From positions 1 to 64,000 of the forward strand of contig JAIBCN010000113.1 in NCBI GenBank assembly GCA_019694155.1: DNA of 64,000 nucleotides, in the 5' to 3' direction. A program made the translations under genes and the position numbers. The DNA comes from Vicinamibacteria bacterium. GTDB taxonomy: Bacteria; Acidobacteriota; Vicinamibacteria; Fen-336; JAGNNV01. The notes under the pieces are model-generated. The model was given only the letters and a program-made list of their open reading frames with translations. It did no database searches and was not told the DNA's origin. Below, piece by piece: positions 8,136 through 16,568 of this stretch; position 1 is the first letter of the stretch, and the number at the start of each line of letters is the position of its first letter.

Positions 8136-9458
8136 ATGGAGCTTGCCGCCTTGACCCGCGCACCAACCACTCAACTTAGCTTCGCTGACACCCAGCCTTG
8201 GCGGGCGATTCCGTCGCCAAAGCTGCGCCGCGAAGACAATCGGGGCGTTTATGCATGGGCTCCGATGTACGCAGCCTTCTCGGAACGCTTCGCGCTCGAA
8301 GCCCTTCAACTCCTGGGGGCCGGGCGTTCTCGGCCGACCGTTGTCGATCCCTTTTCGGGTGGCGGAACAAGTGTCGTCGCCAGCACTCTCCTCGGCTTGC
8401 CTGTAATCGGCGTCGATTTGGATCCGTTCTCCGCCCTGCTTTCTCGCGCGCGCGTTGCAGTTCGCGCGGATTCCAAGAAGGTCGAGACGCTGTTGCGTGA
8501 CCGAGATGGTCGCGGCGATCTTCCGTTCTCGGACGAGGCGCGACAGATGTTCAGGGCGTCCGATCTGCGGTTTGCCGCGATCACAATGAACCAGATCCTG
8601 AACGGATCGAAGGGCGCGGCAAATTTCAGCGGTTTATTGGCCGACCCAGAGGGCAAATTTGATTCCGAGGTTGTAGCCCTAACGGCCGTGGTGCTGGGAG
8701 CTATGAAGACGGCTCGCGTGGTCCGCGGCTCGAACCCCGTTTGGTTCCGTCATGCATTGCCAGGCGAAGTCGATCGCGTCGCACCACTTCGAACGCTGGC
8801 GCGCGCGGCGTCGGTCACCATGCTCAGAGATTTGTCCGACCTATCCACTCGTGTGCGGCGACCGTCAGCTCAGGTGCTGTATGAGGACTTCCGCACGACA
8901 AGTATCGCTAGCCGGAAAGCCGATATCTTGCTCACGTCGCCGCCGTACCTCAATCGGCTCGACTATGTCGTAAATCATCTTGGAGCTATCAGCCTTCTGT
9001 CGGGCATCGTCCCTGAGTCGCTTGACGACCTGCGGCGACGCATGATCGGCACGACAAAGGTCGTCGACAAGGAACAAACACCGGCGGGCTTAGGACCGCT
9101 GTGTCGCGCGTTTCTCGAGCAGGTTTCCAGCCACCCAAGCAAGGCGAGTTCGTCCTACTACTACTGGACCTATCTCCAGTACTTCAAGGACATGCACATT
9201 TCTCTAGCAAACATCGCCCGGATCGTTCGGCCAGGCGGCGCAGGCGCGATGGTCCTCCAGAACTCGTTCTACAAGGAGATCCCGATCCCGGTTGCGGAGA
9301 TAGTGATAGAGATGGCAGCACTCCACGGTATTCGAGGTCGGACGCTTCGAGCAGAGGTCGTACGGGCGCATCTAGGAAAGATCAGCCCCGGCCAATCGAA
9401 GTACGTTCGCCGAAAGGTGCTGGAGGAGTCCGTCTTGGTTCTAGATTTTCCGGACTAG
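8136..9458 (+). CDS. DNA amino-methyltransferase (SPPY-type)
   Basis: 440 residues. SAM-binding motif I is DPFSGGGTSVVA (71-82) with acidic residue in GVDLDP (92-97), and the catalytic motif IV is TSPPY (267-271). The about 190 residues between them probably hold target recognition, and the order I-then-IV fits an alpha- or gamma-like arrangement. SPPY is commonest in N4-cytosine enzymes but N6-adenine cannot be excluded. No restriction endonuclease is adjacent, so it is orphan or belongs to the convergent locus: its TAG overlaps the stop of the glycosylase-like gene in CTAG (9455-9458). Codon use is less GC-rich than in the housekeeping genes, hinting at acquisition. Confidence 0.87.
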   Translation: MELAALTRAPTTQLSFADTQPWRAIPSPKLRREDNRGVYAWAPMYAAFSERFALEALQLLGAGRSRPTVVDPFSGGGTSVVASTLLGLPVIGVDLDPFSALLSRARVAVRADSKKVETLLRDRDGRGDLPFSDEARQMFRASDLRFAAITMNQILNGSKGAANFSGLLADPEGKFDSEVVALTAVVLGAMKTARVVRGSNPVWFRHALPGEVDRVAPLRTLARAASVTMLRDLSDLSTRVRRPSAQVLYEDFRTTSIASRKADILLTSPPYLNRLDYVVNHLGAISLLSGIVPESLDDLRRRMIGTTKVVDKEQTPAGLGPLCRAFLEQVSSHPSKASSSYYYWTYLQYFKDMHISLANIARIVRPGGAGAMVLQNSFYKEIPIPVAEIVIEMAALHGIRGRTLRAEVVRAHLGKISPGQSKYVRRKVLEESVLVLDFPD

Positions 9459-10444
9459 TAGAAGGTTGTGGAAACGCGAGGCTCGCGGAGCTTGCGCCAC
9501 TCGGGATTCTGGAAGGCGTGACAAAAACCCATGTATGGGCAGCCGCCTCTAAAGAGGATTGCAACGTCTGAGGCCAGCATGGAATGTGGTTTCGTGTTGA
9601 CGCAATGCGGTGCCTTTGGGTCGCAGATTGCACGTCCAAGTTGCCACTCGACGTAATTGACGTCCGCCACGGGCAAATGGGCAAGACGCGCCGTTAGATG
9701 AAGGGCCTCAGACACCGATTCCCTCAGCAAGCGGACCAGTCGGGGACGCGGCTTCGCCTGGGTCTTCAAAATGTCGACGACGACATCGTGTACTGGAACA
9801 ACGCGTCCGGAACGGAGATATAGCCGCATGATGTGGTAGTCGATTGCGGGGCGAAGCGAGTCTTCGTCCTCAAAGGCGACGATTCGTTCGCGAACCAAGT
9901 CCTGAATGAGAACGTAGGACTTCTTTTGAAGTGGATCCTCGCGATACGGCTCAAATCTTGCGAGTTGCGACACGAAGCCAGTTGGCCCGGCGATTCGTCC
10001 CGCGGATTCGCGCACGAGCGCAAGAGAGCTCCCATGGCAGCTACGCTGGAGCTCCTTGCCTACGGATCGGAGCATTGCCGCTCGCTTGGTAGCATCGATT
10101 CGCCGTGGCTTCTTGTATCCGGAGAGCCAGTGCGCGACTTGGTCAGCTTTGACAGTCTCAAGGCGCTGAACCATCTCCGTCTCGTCGTCCGACAGGAGAT
10201 GGGTCGCGAGCCGGTCCTGAAGAAAGTCCCAGTTCATCTGATGGCATATCGCGACGAACGCCAACTTGAAAGTGAGTTGGTTTGCCTTGGGCAGCTGTCC
10301 CCATCGGGTCTCTTCCACTGCTGCTTTGTAGCCGCGGATTGCCTGTGCGGCTTCGGCGCACGCGAATTCGTCAATGTGAAACAGGCCACCTTGCCCGATG
10401 ACATGCGCCAAGCGTCCGGGCTTGGAGCTACGCGAGCTGATCAT
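9455..10444 (-). CDS. Fe-S HhH-GPD superfamily DNA glycosylase-like protein
   Basis: 329 residues. Residues 199-215 (PAIDYHIMRLYLRSGRV) match the endonuclease III/MutY segment with the catalytic aspartate (D202) before the H-x-x-R-x pattern. The C-terminus has four cysteines, C274-x6-C281 and C302-x5-C308, as in the [4Fe-4S] loop of this family, except that about 20 residues instead of 2 separate the pairs. DPLQKK (170-175) lies where the helix-hairpin-helix region is expected. A role in base excision or recognition of modified bases is inference. Third gene of the operon, 9 nt after the oxygenase gene. Confidence 0.62.
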   Translation of the reverse strand: MISSRSSKPGRLAHVIGQGGLFHIDEFACAEAAQAIRGYKAAVEETRWGQLPKANQLTFKLAFVAICHQMNWDFLQDRLATHLLSDDETEMVQRLETVKADQVAHWLSGYKKPRRIDATKRAAMLRSVGKELQRSCHGSSLALVRESAGRIAGPTGFVSQLARFEPYREDPLQKKSYVLIQDLVRERIVAFEDEDSLRPAIDYHIMRLYLRSGRVVPVHDVVVDILKTQAKPRPRLVRLLRESVSEALHLTARLAHLPVADVNYVEWQLGRAICDPKAPHCVNTKPHSMLASDVAILFRGGCPYMGFCHAFQNPEWRKLREPRVSTTFY

Positions 10445-10453
10445 TGTGGGAGC

Positions 10454-11560
10454 CTATGCCTGCTTGACGTTCGCACCCGAAGCCTCATCGTACAGCCACT
10501 CTCCGGAGAGAACCTCGTCTCCGAAGAGTGTTGGGAAGAGACCTGCGTAGGTCGGAGAAATGAGCATTCCCGGCACATGCTTGTAGATCCCGTCTTGTGG
10601 TCGCCGCATGAACCACTTCCGCGACAAGCAACGCCCTTGCCCCACGGGGGCACGGTCTATGAATCGCGTCCGCCCATGAGCCACAACTTCATTGCGAACG
10701 ATGCAACACTGTCCCGGTGCATTGAGCTGAACAAATGTTGACCCAGGTGAGAACTCAAGTGTGAATCGCTCCAGAAAGGCTTTCGCCCGCCTCAGTGCTG
10801 GATCGTCGCGCCAAGTGACCCGGTACTCACCGCTCGCGCGCCGATACGATGACTGTGGGCGCCCAGCCTCGTTCAGGTAGAGAACCGGCGTCACAACCCT
10901 TATCGCACCCTTTCCACGGGGACGAAGGATTGTCAAAGCATCGGGCAGGAAGAGCGACTTAAACGCTTCTGGATCCTCGCGGGCGAGCTCAAGGCTCAGG
11001 AGGCAAACGTTCTGGAAGTACGTGAAGCCGCCCCATAGGGGACCTCGATCGCAGTAGAGCACAAAGGCTTCCACGGCGCCTCCAGCTGCGAGACCGTCGT
11101 GGTGGACATCAAAGGCGTCGGCAGTCTCGCCCTGTTCTCGGTAGCCCGTGCCTTGTGGCTTCGCAAGGTCATATACCTTTACGGTACCGTCGGCTTTGCC
11201 GAAATGTCTGATGGTTTCAGGATGCTTCTCCAAGGGATGAGGCAGTGGCGTATTTAGAGGCAGAACTGCCTTGCACTGGGCAACGATCTCGAAAAGCGGG
11301 TGATCGTAGACCGAGGGAGTGTGGGGATTCAAAGTGACGATGGCAGCTACGCCGTCGCTCGAGTTATAGGCAAGCACGATGGCTTGCAATTCGACCTCTG
11401 AAATTGCGTGATAGTCCTGTATGACGATAGGAACCACAGGCCTCGCCCATTGATTCGTGCACTTTGGCGCGCTGGCGAGCTCGTCAACGCCGAGTTCAGG
11501 AAGGAGGCGTCTGATGAACTCGTCAGACTGTGCGATGAAGAGACGCTCGTTGTCTGTCAT
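10454..11560 (-). CDS. TauD/TfdA-like Fe(II)/2-oxoglutarate-dependent oxygenase
   Basis: 368 residues. The facial triad is visible as H153/H154-D155 in DVHHDGLA and a distal H295 in VAHGRTRF, followed by arginines (SRKWFMRR, about 314-320) suited to bind the 2-oxoglutarate carboxylate. The spacing and context resemble the TauD/clavaminate-synthase group rather than AlkB or TET/JBP, so a small molecule, amino acid or nucleotide substrate is as likely as DNA. Middle gene of the operon, 18 nt after the methyltransferase-TPR gene; no strong Shine-Dalgarno. Substrate unknown. Confidence 0.72.
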   Translation of the reverse strand: MTDNERLFIAQSDEFIRRLLPELGVDELASAPKCTNQWARPVVPIVIQDYHAISEVELQAIVLAYNSSDGVAAIVTLNPHTPSVYDHPLFEIVAQCKAVLPLNTPLPHPLEKHPETIRHFGKADGTVKVYDLAKPQGTGYREQGETADAFDVHHDGLAAGGAVEAFVLYCDRGPLWGGFTYFQNVCLLSLELAREDPEAFKSLFLPDALTILRPRGKGAIRVVTPVLYLNEAGRPQSSYRRASGEYRVTWRDDPALRRAKAFLERFTLEFSPGSTFVQLNAPGQCCIVRNEVVAHGRTRFIDRAPVGQGRCLSRKWFMRRPQDGIYKHVPGMLISPTYAGLFPTLFGDEVLSGEWLYDEASGANVKQA

Positions 11561-11578
11561 GATGCCGCGCTATTCAGC

Positions 11579-13819
11579 TCAGTCCGCGAACAACGGGATG
11601 CGGTTTACGGCTGGGGCACCAAGTGTGTCGCGTAGCAACGCCTCGGCCTCGGAAGTACTGCTGGCGGTGAGCTCGCGCCATTGTAGGGCGTCGCCTGAAA
11701 CGAAGGCCAAGACCCTTGGCAGTCTCAGTTCCTTGCCAACGTCCACAGGCGCCCTTGAGAATCGGCAGAACTGAAGGAGCCCTGCCGCGACGGAAGGTCG
11801 CACTGTCGGGAACCATTCGCGGAACCAATCCACGTGATGGCCTCGTCCGGTCAGGAACTCAACCGCCTTAGCCCATTCGCTAGTGAGCGATTCCAGGGGA
11901 ATCTCCCGCTTCTCTTGAAAGGCGTTCCACACCTTGAACAGAGCACCAATCGTTCGTGCTCGTCGCGAGTGTTTCACAGATCCGATGGCATCAAACGAGT
12001 CCGCCGCCTGCGCTGCATACTCCGCTGCGCGCTGTAGATCGTCTACAAACCAGGAGGCGTTGGCGTATGTCAGCTGAATGAGAGCGGCGGCGAAGCGCTG
12101 ATTGACGTCCGACAATCTTTCGAAGGGGGGGTTGAAGGAAACCGTGCCTTGAATTCCGCCGCACACAGACCGGGCGTAGAAGCAGTGGAGCCGTTCCGTG
12201 TCGTGGGACTCGATTCTGCGCAGGAGCCATTTCTCCGCGTTCTCGATGCTCTCCAGTGCGCGAGTGTAGAGCCCCCCCGAACGCAGCAGATTGGCGTAGA
12301 CAAAGAACGACGTACCAATGGCATAGCGCTCTAAGGGGGTGTGGTCTTCAACCTCCGAGACTTGTCGGAGGCGAGCTGCGAGCAGATTCGCGTGCGCCAG
12401 AGCGTTGTCATCCGCTCCCCTTTTCCTCGCGACCTCCATTCTCTCAGCGAGGAAAAGTACGCCCATACGTTCCCCATCCGCTGCTGCCAGTAGCTCGTCG
12501 GAGAAGGCGTCGGCACTCTGCTCCTTGCCCTCAAAGAGAATGCAAAGAGAAAGCAAGTAGTGGCACCACAGGGCCAGGAGGGAGTGCTTCGGATACTTGA
12601 CGAGTACGGCCCGCAAGAGCAGCACTGCTGTCTCTCGATCGTCCTGTTCAATCCAGCTGCGTCCTTTGGAAACAAGAAGGGCCTCCAAGACGGCGTCATC
12701 AGCTCGATCGAGCGCGTCGGCTGCGATAGCGATAGCTCCGGAAGGGCTAGGCGCAAGCTTCGCCTCGACCTTTGGAACCGTCGCCTGACTATCGGACGGC
12801 GACAAAGAACCATCGGAGGGAACGCGCCACGCGACCACCCTCGTTTGCGACTCGGGTACCGCTAGGTCGATTCTGCTTCCATTCTGTGCAAGGCCCGCTA
12901 TCTGGAGACCCCACTCCTGCCACAACTTTCGAAATGACTCAGTTGCCGCGCTGAAGGAGTCTACGAGGCCGCGACCAGCCTTGGCCGCGGATTCTCCGAT
13001 CGCGAGAAGCAGGAAGGCTTGCATTTGTTGGTGGTGCACGGAAGTCGAGCGTTCCTCAAGCTCATATGCCAAGTCATCCAGGTAGAACAGCTTGACAATT
13101 ACTTCCATCGCAAGATCGCGATGAGCGAGCATGTGATCCCCCACGATAGTCGGCGCGGGACTCAACCCCCGGAACACGGGATGGCGCTGTCTCAGTAACT
13201 CTGCCAGTTCGACAAGAAGCTTGGCACCGCAGTCCGCCGCAACCAGCAAGCGTTCTGGCCACTTCTCTTGGGCACCCGGTTCTCTGTAAGTGAACCAGGT
13301 TGGGATCTCCGCATCGCCAAAAATCGTTCCAAAGAAGACGGCCGGATCAAAACCGTTCCCGCGATCGAAAAGCTCGTGAATGACGGCGTGGCAGGTAACC
13401 GCCTGGAAGTTCGCTCGTCCCGACCGGACGATCTCTTGGGATCTCGCCAACGCCTTTGAGATCTCCCGAACCGCATCGCCCTCAAATACTTCAATGCGCT
13501 TGTCGTTTGGCAATATGCGCGACCGAGCTACCGACGCGAGCTCTCGAGAGCCTTCTATGAGAATGCCATGCGTGGCATTGGTTTCGGCCAGGAGAGACGC
13601 CAGTTCGGTGCCATCCGCCCCACCGATGCTAACGAAGCAGGGAGTCAGTCCAAAGAATCGCCCGTCCTTTTCGCCCAGCAGCTTGATGACATCGGCAGCC
13701 TTGTTTTTGGCGCTCTGGTGGAAGCTTCGACCGTACGCGTCGACATCGAAAGCGCCGTCCGCCTTCGACCGGAGCCTTTCTATGGCGTTACTCACGCGCG
13801 CTGCCTGTTTTGACTGCAT
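11579..13819 (-). CDS. SAM-dependent methyltransferase domain fused to TPR-like repeats
   Basis: About 746 residues from ATG 13819. A TTG at 13888 with AAGGGA upstream would add 23 residues of unlikely composition. The N-terminal 230 residues form a class I methyltransferase fold, with motif I FVSIGGADGTELASLL and an acidic strand end at LIEGSREL. The rest (about 380-680) is helical and TPR-like, ending in a short tail. The substrate is unknown; the repeats suggest protein interaction. First gene of the operon with the oxygenase and the glycosylase-like protein, and divergent from an ArsR gene whose promoter palindrome (13901-13914) could affect both. Confidence 0.65.
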   Translation of the reverse strand: MQSKQAARVSNAIERLRSKADGAFDVDAYGRSFHQSAKNKAADVIKLLGEKDGRFFGLTPCFVSIGGADGTELASLLAETNATHGILIEGSRELASVARSRILPNDKRIEVFEGDAVREISKALARSQEIVRSGRANFQAVTCHAVIHELFDRGNGFDPAVFFGTIFGDAEIPTWFTYREPGAQEKWPERLLVAADCGAKLLVELAELLRQRHPVFRGLSPAPTIVGDHMLAHRDLAMEVIVKLFYLDDLAYELEERSTSVHHQQMQAFLLLAIGESAAKAGRGLVDSFSAATESFRKLWQEWGLQIAGLAQNGSRIDLAVPESQTRVVAWRVPSDGSLSPSDSQATVPKVEAKLAPSPSGAIAIAADALDRADDAVLEALLVSKGRSWIEQDDRETAVLLLRAVLVKYPKHSLLALWCHYLLSLCILFEGKEQSADAFSDELLAAADGERMGVLFLAERMEVARKRGADDNALAHANLLAARLRQVSEVEDHTPLERYAIGTSFFVYANLLRSGGLYTRALESIENAEKWLLRRIESHDTERLHCFYARSVCGGIQGTVSFNPPFERLSDVNQRFAAALIQLTYANASWFVDDLQRAAEYAAQAADSFDAIGSVKHSRRARTIGALFKVWNAFQEKREIPLESLTSEWAKAVEFLTGRGHHVDWFREWFPTVRPSVAAGLLQFCRFSRAPVDVGKELRLPRVLAFVSGDALQWRELTASSTSEAEALLRDTLGAPAVNRIPLFAD

Positions 13820-13896
13820 ATGGAGTGTGAAGAGCGGCACTCTACAGCGACAGGTGACATCAAAAGCTGGACGAACGGTGGTCGTCAAGAAATCCC

Positions 13897-13926
13897 TTGA
13901 CGGGAATATTCCCGTTCGGGCATATT
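13897..13926 (+). promoter_or_regulatory. ArsR promoter with palindromic operator
   Basis: A -35 TTGACG (13897-13902) and -10 CATATT (13921-13926) are 18 nt apart. The perfect palindrome CGGGAATATTCCCG (13901-13914) overlaps the -35 edge and spacer, a typical ArsR operator position. The GTG start at 13934 is only 7 nt past the -10, so the mRNA would be leaderless. Confidence 0.6.
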
Positions 13927-13933
13927 ACGGCTC

Positions 13934-14368
13934 GTGATTGAAACGTTCACAGCTCTTGCCGAGCCAAGCCGACTTCGAATCGTCGAACTGCTGAAGGACG
14001 GTCCCCGCCCCGTGGGCGAGATCGGGACGCGGCTTCGGCTTTCTCAGCCGCAGGTGTCGAAGCACCTGCGCGTTCTGAAGGCGGCGCGGCTGGTGGACGT
14101 GGAGCCGCGCGCCAATCAGCGTCTTTACGGGCTGCGCGGGGATCGGCTTCGCGATCTGAACAAATGGCTCGAGAACTATCGCGCCATCTGGGGAGAGCGC
14201 ATGGATCAGCTGGACGACCTGGTTCAGGAACTGGAAGCGTCGACTCCCAACAACACGGACAAATCGGTTGGCGAAGGCCGATCGACCCTTCGACAACCAC
14301 GCGAACGGACTCCGGCTCAGGGTCCACTAAAAATAGAGGTCAAGAATGCCCGTCGCAGAAAGAAGTGA
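13934..14368 (+). CDS. ArsR family transcriptional regulator
   Basis: 144 residues from GTG. Winged-helix core: ALAEPSRLRIVELLKDGPRPVGEIGTRL, recognition helix SQPQVSKHLRVLKAARLVDVEPRANQRLYGL. The C-terminal tail is basic and low-complexity. No metal-binding cysteine motif is visible, so it is likely of the non-metal type often paired with SRPBCC proteins. The next gene starts within or just after it (14346 or 14373). It probably represses its own promoter through the palindrome at 13901-13914. Confidence 0.9.
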   Translation: MIETFTALAEPSRLRIVELLKDGPRPVGEIGTRLRLSQPQVSKHLRVLKAARLVDVEPRANQRLYGLRGDRLRDLNKWLENYRAIWGERMDQLDDLVQELEASTPNNTDKSVGEGRSTLRQPRERTPAQGPLKIEVKNARRRKK

Positions 14369-15317
14369 AACCATGTCTTACCGCCGCGCCACCGTGGAGC
14401 GGGTGTCGGACACCGAACTGGTGTGGAGGCGCACGCTGCGCGCGAGGGCGTCTGTGGTCTTTGACGCCTACACGAAGCCTGAACTGGTGAAGCGCTGGTG
14501 GGCTCCGGAGTCGCGCGGGCTCGAGATGGTGCAGTGCGAGGCCGACGTGCGGGTGGGCGGCGCCTACGTCTACGCGCTGGCCCGCGAGGGGAAGATCGTG
14601 GTGACGTTCACGGGCAGGTATCTGGAGCTTGATCCCCCGCTTCGTCTGGTGCAGACCGCGGCGATGGCGCCATTTCCTGAGGAGAGTGTGGCGACTGTGA
14701 CCTTCACCGAGAAGAACGGTGTGACGGAACTGGTGTCGCGGGAGGTGTATCCGTCGAAGGCGATCCTGGACCAGGCGATCGCGTCGGGGATGGAAGACGG
14801 CGCCCTGGAAACGCTGGATCTGCTGGCGGAGCTGGTGGAGAGCCGCACGAAGGTGGAGCGGAAGTCCGAGCGCGAACTCGTCGTCACACGCACCGTCAAC
14901 GCGCCGAAGCACATCGTGTTCGAGGCGTGGACCAAGGCGGAACTGTTCAGGAGGTGGTGGGTACCCAAATCGTTTGGGCTCAACCTGCTTTCCTGCGAAA
15001 TGGGCGTTCGCGTTGGGGGGCAGTATCGCCTGGCGTTTGCCCACGGAGACTCGACGATGGAGTTTTTCGGCACGTACCTCGAAGTGACGCCGCACTCGCG
15101 CCTCGTCTGGACCAACGAGGAAGGCGACCAGGGCAAGACCGTCACCACGGTGACCTTCCAGGAAGTCGGCGGGAAGACGTTGCTGGTCGTGCACGACCTC
15201 TATCCCTCGAAGGAAGCGCTCGAGGCCGGATCTGGATCGACGGAGGCGATGCCCGAAGCGTTCGACCAGCTCGACGAGCTTCTTGTGAGCCTGGGATCAA
15301 GCACTGAGACAAACTGA
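14346..15317 (+). CDS. Tandem SRPBCC (AHSA1-like) domain protein
   Basis: 323 residues with two START-like AHSA1 domains in series. Each begins with a strand ending RTLRARASVVFDAYTKPE or RTVNAPKHIVFEAWTKAE, then a WW motif (KRWWAP, RRWWVP), an RVGG turn and a C-terminal helix. Such domains bind hydrophobic ligands; partner and ligand are unknown. The ATG at 14346 has GAGGT 5 nt upstream and overlaps the ArsR gene by 23 nt; an ATG at 14373 is the alternative. Translational coupling to ArsR is likely. Fusion of two AHSA1 domains is less common than single-domain forms. Confidence 0.88.
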   Translation: MPVAERSETMSYRRATVERVSDTELVWRRTLRARASVVFDAYTKPELVKRWWAPESRGLEMVQCEADVRVGGAYVYALAREGKIVVTFTGRYLELDPPLRLVQTAAMAPFPEESVATVTFTEKNGVTELVSREVYPSKAILDQAIASGMEDGALETLDLLAELVESRTKVERKSERELVVTRTVNAPKHIVFEAWTKAELFRRWWVPKSFGLNLLSCEMGVRVGGQYRLAFAHGDSTMEFFGTYLEVTPHSRLVWTNEEGDQGKTVTTVTFQEVGGKTLLVVHDLYPSKEALEAGSGSTEAMPEAFDQLDELLVSLGSSTETN

Positions 15318-15361
15318 CGCAACCCATCCATCAGGCAAGAAGAGAACGAGAGGAAGGAGAC

Positions 15362-15544
15362 ATGACCTACGTCGACGGATTCGTGAGGCCAATGCCCAAG
15401 AAGAACCTAGCCGCCTACAAGAAGATGGCGACGCAAGGGGCGGAGGCCTGGAAGAGGCATGGGGAGCTCGAGTACTTCGAGTGCGTAGGTGACGATCTCT
15501 CCCCGAAGGGGATGCCCGGCTTCACGGCACCGCGGAACGTTTGA
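15362..15544 (+). pseudogene. Truncated DUF1428 family gene
   Basis: 60 codons with a good AGGAGA site before the ATG. The first 50 residues match the start of DUF1428 proteins (TYVDGFVRPMPKKNLAAYKKMA, then GELEYFECVGDD), but the family is usually about 115-120 residues. The second half is replaced by sequence that overlaps the 3' end of the AraC gene (15522). It is therefore a broken gene or a fragment, third in the ArsR/SRPBCC cassette. Confidence 0.7.
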
Positions 15545-16418
15545 ACCGAACCACATCTCGCCGCGGCGGCGCGCCGAACATTCGCGAGTACTCGCGGTTG
15601 AACTGCGACGCGCTGCGATAGCCGACCTCGAAAGCGGCCGACTCCACGTTGATCGGCGACGACAGGATCAGCTGTCGCGCTTCCATCAATCTGAACTTCT
15701 TCTGGTATTGCAGCGGCGTCATCGACGTGAGCGACTTGAAGGCGCGATGGAAGGCCGACGTGCTCATCCGCGCGGCCCTCGCGAGCTCGGCGATCCGCAC
15801 CGGTTCCGCAAAGCGCTTGCGCAACTGGTGGATCGCCTTCACCACCTGCTGAGCGTGGCCGCCTTTCAGCGTCATCGACGCGATCTCACCGCCAGATGGC
15901 CCAGTGAGAAGCCAGTAGCAAATCTCCCGCATGATCGCGGGATAGAGCGTGGGGATCGCTCGAGGCGTCGCGAGCAGCTGAATCGCGCGCACCACACAGC
16001 CTTCGAGCGGGCCGCTGAAGTCCGCGACGCAGACGCCATGACCCCGCGCGTCGACGGGCGCGGGCGGTTCATCCAGCCCTGACATGACGTCACGCATCAC
16101 CCCGGCATCAAGCTCGATGACCACGCCGAGGAACGGCTCTGCCGGGCTTGCCTCCGTGACAGCCCCGAGGGCCGGCATTTCGACGCTCACGACCAGCGCT
16201 CGCCCTGGGCTGTACTCGAATCGGCGATTCCCGAACGTCGTGTACTTCGCTCCCTGCGCCACGACGCAAAGTGCCGGCCTCATGATCACGTGCCTGGGAC
16301 GGCGCTCTTTCCCCTCCATCCGCAGAACAATGACGCCATCGATCGCGGTGATGAACGGGCTCTCCCCCTTTTGTGCGTCCGTGTATCGCTTGATCGCCCT
16401 GGTGAGCTCCGTGGCCAT
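15522..16418 (-). CDS. AraC family transcriptional regulator
   Basis: 298 residues. The N-terminal AraC-type ligand domain includes RPALCVVAQGAK and SVEMPALGAV. The C-terminal double HTH (about 195-290) includes IAELARAARMSTSAFHRAFKSLT and VGYRSASQFNREYSRMFGAPP. It belongs to the group commonly found divergent to SDR or aldo-keto reductases, and here an SDR gene starts 150 nt away on the other strand, so that gene is the probable target. Effector unknown. The 3' end overlaps the truncated DUF1428 gene by 23 nt. Confidence 0.92.
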   Translation of the reverse strand: MATELTRAIKRYTDAQKGESPFITAIDGVIVLRMEGKERRPRHVIMRPALCVVAQGAKYTTFGNRRFEYSPGRALVVSVEMPALGAVTEASPAEPFLGVVIELDAGVMRDVMSGLDEPPAPVDARGHGVCVADFSGPLEGCVVRAIQLLATPRAIPTLYPAIMREICYWLLTGPSGGEIASMTLKGGHAQQVVKAIHQLRKRFAEPVRIAELARAARMSTSAFHRAFKSLTSMTPLQYQKKFRLMEARQLILSSPINVESAAFEVGYRSASQFNREYSRMFGAPPRRDVVRFKRSAVP

Positions 16419-16568
16419 GGCCTATTCTGCTGCAGACGTCGACGGCACGGAGCCGTTTGGGCGGGAATAGGCAAGAAATGGATCGGTTCTGATCTTCATC
16501 GGCGGGAGCCTAGTCGCTAATCTGTCTACGTCACACGAACTCGACGAACAACACCTCGGGTGCGACCC

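Noticed and set aside
6009..13888. A classical restriction-modification system or prophage
   Set aside because: No restriction endonuclease, integrase, capsid or replication gene seen.
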